From positions 1-32,667 of the forward strand of contig DUEN01000033.1 in the NCBI GenBank assembly GCA_011176545.1: DNA of 32,667 nt, given 5' to 3'. The position numbers and the translations under genes are program-made. The DNA comes from Caldilineae bacterium (GTDB lineage: Bacteria; Chloroflexota; Anaerolineae; DUEN01). A model generated the notes under the pieces. That model was not told the DNA's origin, did not search any database, and saw only the letters and a list, made by a program, of their open reading frames with translations. Positions 25,131 to 32,667 of the stretch are shown here, in pieces (positions within the stretch are counted from its first letter, which is position 1; every line of letters begins with the position of its first letter).

Positions 25131-26204
25131 ATGGCAAACGTATATGTCACCTCGATCGAGACCTTTTCCGGTAAGAGCGCCGTTTGTGTGGGACTGGGGC
25201 TGCGTTTCCGGCATGATGGCCTGAAGGTCGGCTATATGAAGCCGGTGAACGTGGCGGCCCGCCCGGGGCCGAAGGGGCCGGAGGATGATGACGTCGCCTT
25301 CATCAAGGAAGCCTTCAACCTGTCTGAGCCGTTGGAGGTCCTGGGTCCGGTGGCGTTGACCCCCGCGATGACGGACCGGATCTTGCGTGGGGAGGACGAC
25401 ACGGATTATGAGGCCGTGCTCCGTGCCGCCTATGATCAAGTGTGCTCAGGATGCGACGTAGTGATCCTGGAGGGCGGCGCGACCCTGCGCGAGGGGTATA
25501 TCGTGGGGTTGTCCACACCGCGCGTGGCGGAGATGCTCGACGCGCGTCCCCTGGTGGTCATCCGCTGGGAAGAGGCCCGTATGATCGACAACGCGCTCAC
25601 CGCCAGGGTCCGCCTGGGCGATCCGATGATCGGGGTCATCCTGAACACGGTGCCGCAGAACAGGGTGGAATACGCGGAGAAAGTGGTCCGGCCCTTCCTG
25701 GAGCGCAAGGGGATCCCCGTCCTGGCCATCCTGCCGAGGGATCGGGTGCTTCAGTCCGCCAGCGTCTCCGAGTTGGCCGAGGGGCTGGGGGCCCACATCC
25801 TCGCCTGTGGGGATAAGCTGGAAACCCTGGTCGAGAACGTGATGGTAGGCGCGATGAACGTGGATAGCGCGCTGTCCTACTTCCGCCGCACGCCGAATAA
25901 GGCGGTCATCACGGGCGGTGATCGCGCGGACATTCAACTGGCCGCGTTGGAGACCTCGACCCGGTGCCTCATCTTGACTGGGAACATCATGCCGAATCCG
26001 ATGATCCTCACCCGCGCGGAGGAGGCGGGCGTGCCCGTGCTGCTCTGCCAACAGGATACATTGACGGCTGTGGAGATCGTCGAAGGATACTTCGGGCGCA
26101 GCCGCTTCCAGCAGCGGGACAAGATCGAACGCTTTAGCAAGATGCTGGAAGAGCGCATGGACTTCGATCGGCTGTATGAGGTCCTGGAGCTTAAACGAGC
26201 CTGA
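25131..26204 (+). CDS. BioD/DRTGG-domain phosphotransacetylase-like protein
   Basis: 357 residues. The N-terminal part is a P-loop domain resembling dethiobiotin synthetase (SIETFSGKS, G14-K15-S16; 'GYMKPVNV'; 'VVILEGGATLREG'). The C-terminal part, about 220-330, resembles the DRTGG domain that precedes the catalytic domain in some phosphotransacetylases ('KAVITGGDRADIQLAALET', 'CLILTGNIMPNP'). The phosphotransacetylase catalytic domain itself is missing, so the protein is likely a nucleotide-dependent accessory or regulator. AGGAGG lies just upstream and it is in one operon with the ADP-forming synthetase, a pairing I recall from archaea and Chloroflexota. The role is not established. Confidence 0.85.
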   Translation: MANVYVTSIETFSGKSAVCVGLGLRFRHDGLKVGYMKPVNVAARPGPKGPEDDDVAFIKEAFNLSEPLEVLGPVALTPAMTDRILRGEDDTDYEAVLRAAYDQVCSGCDVVILEGGATLREGYIVGLSTPRVAEMLDARPLVVIRWEEARMIDNALTARVRLGDPMIGVILNTVPQNRVEYAEKVVRPFLERKGIPVLAILPRDRVLQSASVSELAEGLGAHILACGDKLETLVENVMVGAMNVDSALSYFRRTPNKAVITGGDRADIQLAALETSTRCLILTGNIMPNPMILTRAEEAGVPVLLCQQDTLTAVEIVEGYFGRSRFQQRDKIERFSKMLEERMDFDRLYEVLELKRA

Positions 26205-27536
<1,332 letters not shown>

Positions 27537-27687
27537 GTTGGCCGTCGCTACCTACCTAGAGATACCGAGACTATTTCTGCCGGCTTTTCAGATAGGCCTG
27601 AGAACAGGGGGAGCCCATCAACGGCTCCCCCTCTGTGTTCTACATTAGTTGGCCCTCCATTCACGCGACGGACAAAAAGAGGAAATC
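27537..27687. other. Spacer between eno and the LVIVD protein gene
   Basis: 151 bp. It holds the hairpin at 27606-27632; I see no convincing -35/-10 pair for the downstream gene. Confidence 0.4.
27606..27632 (+). terminator. Terminator-like hairpin after eno
   Basis: Perfect 10-bp stem AGGGGGAGCC (27606-27615) and GGCTCCCCCT (27623-27632) with a 7-nt loop. The trailing sequence (ctgtgttct) is only moderately T-rich, so termination may be partial. Confidence 0.6.
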
Positions 27688-30024
27688 ATGAGAGCGAAGT
27701 GGTTTATCGCGATGATCGTGGGCCTGGCCTTGATGCTGGACATATCGGATGTCCTTGCCTGGGAGCTGGAGCCAGGGGAGATCGTAGAGCGACTAGGCGC
27801 CGTTGCTACTACCCCCTCCAACACCGATCTAGTGGGTCAGTTTGGGGGGAGTGTGGAGGCCATCACGTTGCAAGGCAATCACGCTTACATCGGTGTTGGG
27901 CCTCGCCTCATCATTCTGGACATCTCCGATCAGGTCCATCCGGTTGCCGTCGGCCAGACGGCCGTCCTGCCTGGCGTCATAACGGATGTGGCGGTGGCGG
28001 GGGCTTATGTCTACGTTGTCACCGGCGGGGGAGTGCTGTATATCATCAACGTCGCTGATCCAGCTCATCCTACCGAGGTCGGTGTTTACAGGACGCCGGG
28101 GTCTATTTGCGCCGTGGCAGTAGCCGGACATTACGTTTATGCCATCGATGGCCTGCACGGCCTGCGTATTATCGACGTCGCTGATCCAGCAAGGCCCACG
28201 GAGGCTGGCGCCTACTGGGAGCTGTATGACGGCCTGGATGTGGCAGTTGCGGGCACCTACGTCTACATCGCGGCCGGGAGCAGCGGTCTGCACATTATCG
28301 ATGTCAGTGTCCCGTCGACGCCAAGGGAGGTCGGGAACTATGACACGCCAGGATACAGCCGGGGCATAACGGCGGCGGGCAACTATGCCTATCTTCTCGA
28401 CGCCTGGCGTGGGCTGCGGGTCATTGATATCTCCGACCCGACGACACCCAGGGAGGTCGGCAGCTATATCACACAGGGGTGGGCTGAGAGCGCAGCCGTG
28501 GTGGGTCGCTATGCCTATGTGGTCGACGGATGGGGGCTGCATGTTGTGGACATCTCCGACTCAGCTATGCCCGTCCTGGCCGGCCTTTATCGTACACCTG
28601 GGGACGCTTGGGAAGTCGCGGTGACCGCGATTCCCCCGACAGGACCAGGAGAAGTCCACGCGTATGTCGCTGATGCGTATGCAGGCCTACGCGTCATAGA
28701 CGTGTCCAATCCAGCGAACCCGACCGAGGTAGGCGCGTATAATACGCCAGGATGGGTAGCAGGCGTCGTCCTTATGGGCCAGTATGCTTACCTCGCCGAC
28801 CGACAAGGTTTGAAGATCGTAGACGTTTCCAATCCAGCCGCTCCGACCACGATCGGCGTGTATCACATACCACATGCTGCCGGCCTAGCGTTGGACGATA
28901 ACTATGTCTACATCATTGATGGCGATCGCTTATACATCATCGATGTATCTACGCCTTCGGTTCCCCACAAGACCGCCGACTATGCCACGTCGCCAGGCGC
29001 CCAGGATGTAGCGGTTGTACGCGGTTATGCCCATATTGCCACCCGGTCAGGGGTTCTCATCGTGGACGTCGCCGATCCGACGCATCCGTTTTTCGTTCGT
29101 CTCTATCACACGCCTGAAGGGGCTCGAGCCGTGACACTGGCGGAAAGCTTTGCTTATGTCATTGATGGGAACGGCGACCTGCATATTATCGAGGTCAAGT
29201 ACCCCACCGCGGCGCGCGAAATCGGCTTCCTCGACACGCCGGGGGAGGCCCAAGATGTGGCGGTGGTGGGGAACTACGCGTACGTCACAGATTCGACCGG
29301 TCTGCACATTATCAATGTGGCCGATCCCACTACACCCGCTCAGCTCGGCTTCTATGAGATAAATCTCGCCAGTGATGTGACGGTGGCAGAGGATTACGCC
29401 TACATCGCCACTCGCGATGGTGTGATCGTCATCGGTGTCACCGATCCGGTGGCCCCTTTTGAGGTCACTTCCTACAGCACCATAGGTTCGGCGAAGAGCG
29501 CGACGGCGGGTGGAAACTACATCTATGTGGCCGATGATAAGGGAGGATTAGTCATCTTGCGCAGGTTACGAGACAAGGTGACGACCTCGATCCCACCCGC
29601 CGGCGGCAGTCTGAGATCGACCGCCGAGGATACGTGGTTCCTCTTCCCCACTGGCGCCTTTACGCAGACGGTAACGCTCACCTACCGCCACCTGTGGAGC
29701 GCTGAGGATACGGGCCATTTGCTGGACATCGGTCACGCCTTCGAGCTCACCGCGTTCTGCGCAGATACAGAAGAGCCAATCCAACTGGTGCCTGACCAGG
29801 TCTATGCCATGATCGTGCACTATACTGATGCTGAGAAAGGGCCGGCGATTGAGAACACGCTGGCATTATACGCCTGGGATGGCTCACGCTGGGTGCAGGA
29901 GCCTACCAGCGTCGTAGATGCGTCCAATAACACCCTCATCGCCATGCCGAGCCATCTTGGCCTGTGGGCCATCCTGGGGGAAACATGGCAACAGGGCCTT
30001 CCGCTCGTTCTGAAAAACGATTAG
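27688..30024 (+). CDS. Secreted LVIVD-repeat protein, probably two seven-bladed propellers
   Basis: 778 residues when started at ATG 27688, which has AAGAGGA upstream; an ATG 39 bp earlier has no site. A signal peptide (MRAKWF, then a hydrophobic run ending at 'VLAWE') is followed by 14 repeats of about 40-45 residues with the pattern 'V.GNYAYVAD..GLHIIDVSDP..PTEVG.Y.TPG', covering about residues 55-640. Fourteen copies would make two seven-bladed beta-propellers. A beta-rich C-terminal domain follows (starting 'SIPPAGGSL', with 'TEEPIQLVPDQVYAM' and 'LALYAWDGSRWVQEP') and the chain ends 'GLPLVLKND'. LVIVD proteins are usually exported surface proteins of unknown binding partner; no catalytic motif is visible. 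Confidence 0.88.
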   Translation: MRAKWFIAMIVGLALMLDISDVLAWELEPGEIVERLGAVATTPSNTDLVGQFGGSVEAITLQGNHAYIGVGPRLIILDISDQVHPVAVGQTAVLPGVITDVAVAGAYVYVVTGGGVLYIINVADPAHPTEVGVYRTPGSICAVAVAGHYVYAIDGLHGLRIIDVADPARPTEAGAYWELYDGLDVAVAGTYVYIAAGSSGLHIIDVSVPSTPREVGNYDTPGYSRGITAAGNYAYLLDAWRGLRVIDISDPTTPREVGSYITQGWAESAAVVGRYAYVVDGWGLHVVDISDSAMPVLAGLYRTPGDAWEVAVTAIPPTGPGEVHAYVADAYAGLRVIDVSNPANPTEVGAYNTPGWVAGVVLMGQYAYLADRQGLKIVDVSNPAAPTTIGVYHIPHAAGLALDDNYVYIIDGDRLYIIDVSTPSVPHKTADYATSPGAQDVAVVRGYAHIATRSGVLIVDVADPTHPFFVRLYHTPEGARAVTLAESFAYVIDGNGDLHIIEVKYPTAAREIGFLDTPGEAQDVAVVGNYAYVTDSTGLHIINVADPTTPAQLGFYEINLASDVTVAEDYAYIATRDGVIVIGVTDPVAPFEVTSYSTIGSAKSATAGGNYIYVADDKGGLVILRRLRDKVTTSIPPAGGSLRSTAEDTWFLFPTGAFTQTVTLTYRHLWSAEDTGHLLDIGHAFELTAFCADTEEPIQLVPDQVYAMIVHYTDAEKGPAIENTLALYAWDGSRWVQEPTSVVDASNNTLIAMPSHLGLWAILGETWQQGLPLVLKND

Positions 30025-30105
30025 GACAAAGGGGAGGAAGCCCCGGGGAGCGTCTTTAGCCCTTTTTCCCCGCGTCGGCCCGTGCTATAATCTTGGGCAA
30101 TCGGC
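30025..30105. other. Spacer between convergent LVIVD and FAH-family genes
   Basis: 81 bp with GGGG/CCCC short stems and a T-rich 'cctttttcccc' tract. An extended -10 (TGCTATAAT, 30083-30091) on the plus strand would point antisense into the hydrolase gene but has no proper -35. Confidence 0.35.
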
Positions 30106-30993
30106 CTATCCCTCCGTGCGGCAGGGGTTGCTCAGTGCGCCGATGCCGTCGATCTCCACAGTCACCACGTCGCCGTCCTGCAGGTAGCGCGGCGGCGTGC
30201 GGAAATGGCCCACCCCGGGCGGCGTGCCCGTCAGGATGACGTCCCCGGGCAGCAGGGTGAAGGCGTGAGATAGGAACTCGATCAGATAGGGCACCTTGAA
30301 GATCAGTTGGTCTGTGCAGGAATCCTGCACCACCTCGTCGTTCACCTTGCAGCGCAGGGGGAGCTTATGCGGGTCGGGGATCTCATCTTTCGTGACGATC
30401 CACGGCCCCAACGGGCAGAAGGTGTCCAGAGACTTCCCCCGCACCCACTGGCCGTCGGCGAACTGGAGATCGCGAGCGCTGACGTCGTTGGCGACGGTGT
30501 ATCCGAAGATGTAGTCGTAGGCTCGATCGGCCGACACCCGGCGGGCCTCCCGTCCGATGACGACGGCTAGCTCCACTTCCCAATCGACCTTGTTCGTCAA
30601 CGCCGGGTCCCAGCGGATCTCATCGCCCAGGCCGATGACGCTGGTCGGGAACTTGGCGAAAATGATGGGATGATCGGGCGGCTCCGCGCCCTGCTCCTTC
30701 ACATGATCCATGTAATTCTGGCCGATGGCGACTACTTTGGATGGATTAGGGATGGGAGCTGCCAGTTTGACGCCGCTTAACGGTCGAGCGAACGGGGTCA
30801 GATCGTCGGCCTGGAGCGTGCGTTCGACCTCGCTCCAGGCATCGGGGCCCGCTTCGAGCAGCGAGCGCATGTCGGAGGGGATGTGATAGCCGCCCAGGAG
30901 CGCATCATGGGCGGCCGCCAGATCGATGATCTCATCGCCTACGACCGCTCCCAGCCGCCACCGCCCGTCCTGGATGAACGTTACCAATCGCAT
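30106..30993 (-). CDS. Fumarylacetoacetate-hydrolase-family enzyme
   Basis: 295 residues started at ATG 30993, preceded by GAGGGAGG; an upstream in-frame ATG at 31065 would lie at the start of the -35 box. Metal ligands E139, E141 and D170 are in the expected pattern ('VDWEVELAVVIG', 'YTVANDVSARDLQ'), with 'SKVVAIGQNYMDHVKE' near residue 90 and 'TGTPPGVG' near 255. The family covers fumarylpyruvate, acylpyruvate and 2-keto-3-deoxy sugar-acid enzymes; the substrate is not determined. With a sugar importer and a dehydratase of the IlvD/Edd type in the region, sugar-acid breakdown is one possibility. It is transcribed alone from the promoter at 31038-31065. Confidence 0.9.
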   Translation of the reverse strand: MRLVTFIQDGRWRLGAVVGDEIIDLAAAHDALLGGYHIPSDMRSLLEAGPDAWSEVERTLQADDLTPFARPLSGVKLAAPIPNPSKVVAIGQNYMDHVKEQGAEPPDHPIIFAKFPTSVIGLGDEIRWDPALTNKVDWEVELAVVIGREARRVSADRAYDYIFGYTVANDVSARDLQFADGQWVRGKSLDTFCPLGPWIVTKDEIPDPHKLPLRCKVNDEVVQDSCTDQLIFKVPYLIEFLSHAFTLLPGDVILTGTPPGVGHFRTPPRYLQDGDVVTVEIDGIGALSNPCRTEG

Positions 30994-31021
30994 GTATGCC
31001 TCCCTCATAGGATGATGTGCC

Positions 31022-31065
31022 TGTAGGCGCCAGGTCCAGTATAGCCGGACGCCTACACCTGTCAA
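31022..31065 (-). promoter_or_regulatory. Strong promoter of the FAH-family gene inside an inverted repeat
   Basis: Minus strand: perfect TTGACA (31065-31060), 16 bp, TATACT (31043-31038). The spacer and -10 fall within an inverted repeat, CGCCTACA (31050-31057) and TGTAGGCG (31022-31029), an arrangement fitting a repressor operator. The start codon lies 45 bp past the -10. Confidence 0.65.
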
Positions 31066-31077
31066 AAGTTTACGATG

Positions 31078-31404
31078 GTAGAGGCGCCCCTTATGGGCGT
31101 CCCATGCGCATCAAGCCAACGACGTAGGCGAGGGCTTTCACTCACGATTTTTCACCGTTCAGGAGTTGGTATGCTCTGGATAGTGCAGAGGGGGATCTCC
31201 TTCGCAGAGAAACGCTTTTTCTCGCCTTTCACCTGCATGGTTGATGTTTTAGGCTGGCTGTCTATGGCCCCGCGGAGCTGTAGGGGCAGATCTCAGACCC
31301 GCTCCTACAGGGGGGCGTTCCCCCGAACTACTCGGGGAGGTAAGGACATGCTCCCATATCGCTTGACTTGATGCGCATGGGGCGCAGCAGCGCTGCGCCC
31401 CTAC
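31078..31404. mobile_element. MITE-like element with 38-bp imperfect terminal inverted repeats
   Basis: The first 38 bp (31078-31115) and the complement of the last 38 bp (31367-31404) agree at 28 of 38 positions; the inner 15 bp (31101-31115 and 31367-31381) are a perfect inverted match. Both ends start GTAG and each contains its own hairpin. The inside holds further hairpins at 31278-31310, 31311-31324 and 31321-31337. No transposase frame and no obvious target-site duplication are present, so mobility is inferred. Confidence 0.5.
31382..31404. repeat. GGGGCGCAGC palindrome, second copy
   Basis: GGGCGCAGC-GCTGCGCCC type palindrome forming the right end of the element, nearly the same stem as the terminator at 10420-10442. 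The shared stem suggests a dispersed repeat family. Confidence 0.5.
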
Positions 31405-31479
31405 AAAACACGTCTTTTAAAGGAATGGTGTTGTCTATTCCAACCATGAGCGAGAGTATGAAACCCTGGAGAGGAACCT

Positions 31480-32667
31480 ATGGCATCCATCACGTTGGTG
31501 ATCAGGAGCGACATCAATCCCTACCGTGACAACGTGCAGGCCAAGGCCAATGAGCCTATTACGGTGGCCGGCCTGCTCGATCGTGTCCGCCAGGTGCTCG
31601 GCTATACGGACATCACCTGGACGCTGGATGAGATCTATGATCGGCTGGAGGCCAACGCGCCGCGGGTGGCCATCATCGGCGGATCGTGGGATCATCCGGC
31701 CCACATCGTGGATCTGGAGACGGCGCTGAGAGCCGCGTATCGCATCTGGCAGCGCGGGGGCGTGCCCTTTTACTTCAGCATCCCAGTGATCTGCGACGGC
31801 ACCGCGCAGAGCACTATGGGCATGAGTTACTCACTTCAATCGCGCAACGCCGTCACTCAGATGGTCATCAGCCAGATGGAGGGACAATGCTATCACGGCG
31901 CCTTCGTCATCCAGGGGTGCGATAAGACGCCGTTGGCCATCGTCTCCGCGCTGGTGCTGCTTGATCGCGTCCGGCAGGAGCGAGGTGAGCCGCCCGTCTT
32001 CGCCACCTTCGCTCCGGCTCATGTCCTGCGCGGGGGGACCATCCCCGATGACCTGCGGGCCGAGCTGGAGGCGGTGGCGGTCGAGGCCGAGGCGAAGGGG
32101 TACGATGATATCGCGTATGATCTGCGGGATGCCATGGCCTACATCCTGCAGTGCTCGTCCAACACGGCATTCCAGGGCGTGCTCATGCGCGCCCGCGAGC
32201 TGGGGCTGATCACCGCCGCGCAGCATAAGGACTTCGAGAAGCGGCTGGCCGTGAACACGTGCGACGCGAAGGGGGGCGTGTGCGCCTTCAACGGCACCGG
32301 GAATTCCAGCCGCCACGTCGTCTCCGCCTTCGGGCTGGTGCACCCAGCCGTCGAGCTGTTGACCGAGCCACCGACGCAGGAGCAGGTCAACGCCGCTGTG
32401 GATGCCATGCTGGGCTTTTGCAACGACGCGACGTTCAGCGTGCGCAATATCGTTGTGCAGAACATCGAGAACGCGGTGCGAGTCCATGCGGCCACCGGCG
32501 GTTCGACCAACCTGATGATGCATATCGTGGCAGCCATGATTCACGCCGGGTACGATTTCAGCGTGTGGGACATGGATCGCATCCGGCAGGCCGTCCCCGT
32601 GCCCGATCTGTTCGACTATAGCTTGACCCAGGGACGGGACATCTTCGTGCTGGCGCAGCAATGTCGC
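31480..32667 (+). CDS. Divergent IlvD/Edd-family dehydratase, C-terminus beyond the window
   Basis: 396 residues are visible from ATG 31480, preceded by GAGAGGA. The core pattern of the dihydroxy-acid/sugar-acid dehydratase family is clear: 'GGVPFYFSIPVICDGTAQSTMGMSYSL', 'GCDKTP' (C147), 'GGVCAFNGTGNSS' (C268) and 'GGSTNLMMHIVAAMIHAG'. Two of the usual three cluster cysteines are kept. The first, normally in a 'W(N/D)..PC..HL' motif, is replaced: the aligned stretch reads 'GSWDHPAHIVDL'. The gap between C147 and C268 is about 50 residues longer than I would expect, and 'CDKTPLAIV' replaces 'CDK..PG'. The usual substrate (2,3-dihydroxy acid or sugar acid) therefore cannot be assumed, and I do not assign ilvD. 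Confidence 0.85.
   Translation, partial: MASITLVIRSDINPYRDNVQAKANEPITVAGLLDRVRQVLGYTDITWTLDEIYDRLEANAPRVAIIGGSWDHPAHIVDLETALRAAYRIWQRGGVPFYFSIPVICDGTAQSTMGMSYSLQSRNAVTQMVISQMEGQCYHGAFVIQGCDKTPLAIVSALVLLDRVRQERGEPPVFATFAPAHVLRGGTIPDDLRAELEAVAVEAEAKGYDDIAYDLRDAMAYILQCSSNTAFQGVLMRARELGLITAAQHKDFEKRLAVNTCDAKGGVCAFNGTGNSSRHVVSAFGLVHPAVELLTEPPTQEQVNAAVDAMLGFCNDATFSVRNIVVQNIENAVRVHAATGGSTNLMMHIVAAMIHAGYDFSVWDMDRIRQAVPVPDLFDYSLTQGRDIFVLAQQCR

Larger units (their letters stand above)
31066..31479. other. Intergenic region upstream of the dehydratase
   Basis: 414 bp without a supported gene. It is mostly the 31078-31404 palindrome-rich element; the last 75 bp contain a GGAAT/ATTCC pair (31422-31441) and GAGAGGA before the dehydratase ATG. 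No clear promoter was found for that gene. Confidence 0.5.

Noticed and set aside
27649..27687. Earlier ATG for the LVIVD protein
   Set aside because: It lacks a ribosome site and would put a charged stretch ahead of the signal peptide; ATG 27688 has AAGAGGA.
30994..31065. Earlier ATG for the FAH-family enzyme
   Set aside because: It lies at the first base of the -35 of the strong promoter, so the transcript would start downstream of it; ATG 30993 has a good ribosome site.
31831..32661. Minus-strand 276-residue frame opposite the dehydratase
   Set aside because: Antisense shadow of a gene with clear family motifs.

Overview
This GC-rich window looks like chromosomal DNA of a Chloroflexota bacterium, probably of the Anaerolineae/Caldilineae side. 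The assignment is inferred from style: secreted proteins with Thr-Pro linkers and a C-terminal 'LPLVLK' ending, PPC and LVIVD repeat proteins, a giant BTAD-type regulator, a YfhO-like membrane protein, a cysteine desulfurase/mnmA/YtxH cluster, ADP-forming acyl-CoA synthetase beside a BioD-like phosphotransacetylase homologue, and many short palindromic intergenic repeats. No rRNA, tRNA, CRISPR array, transposase or phage gene was seen.

Layout. (1) 1-8373, minus strand: a YfhO-type membrane protein is translationally coupled (ATGA overlap) to a 1263-residue regulator that fuses an SARP/BTAD DNA-binding region, a STAND-like NTPase and an entire family-5 (oligopeptide-type) solute-binding domain. 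A small conserved-looking 72-residue protein and a secreted DNRLRE/PPC protein follow; the last runs off the left edge. (2) 8627-10351, plus strand: bifunctional NAD(P)HX repair enzyme, closed by a bidirectional terminator. (3) 14152-10633, minus strand: iscS-like cysteine desulfurase and mnmA (sulfur relay for tRNA 2-thiouridine), then three small membrane or coiled-coil proteins ending with YtxH. (4) 18877-14601, minus strand: a CUT1 sugar ABC importer (Tat lipoprotein binding protein, two permeases, no ATPase) with a uroporphyrinogen-decarboxylase-fold protein. (5) 19376-22823: a receiver-domain regulator with a pseudo-HATPase module, convergent with and overlapping a hybrid histidine kinase. 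(6) 23018-27536, plus strand: ADP-forming acyl-CoA synthetase, its BioD/DRTGG partner, and enolase: energy metabolism at the phosphoenolpyruvate and acetyl-CoA nodes. (7) 27688-30024: a secreted protein with 14 LVIVD repeats. (8) 30993-30106, minus strand: fumarylacetoacetate-hydrolase-family enzyme. (9) 31480 to the right edge: a divergent IlvD/Edd dehydratase, incomplete. Groups 4, 8 and 9 together would fit sugar or sugar-acid uptake and breakdown, but that is inference.

The most unusual items are the BTAD-NTPase-SBP5 fusion regulator coupled to the YfhO gene; the pseudo-HATPase regulator whose upstream region holds six CCTGAG boxes; a 60-nt double hairpin inside nested inverted repeats downstream of the uroD-like gene; a 327-bp element with 38-bp imperfect terminal inverted repeats before the dehydratase; and the dehydratase itself, which lacks one of the usual cluster cysteines. 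Sigma-70-like promoters were placed by eye for several units and have not been tested statistically.
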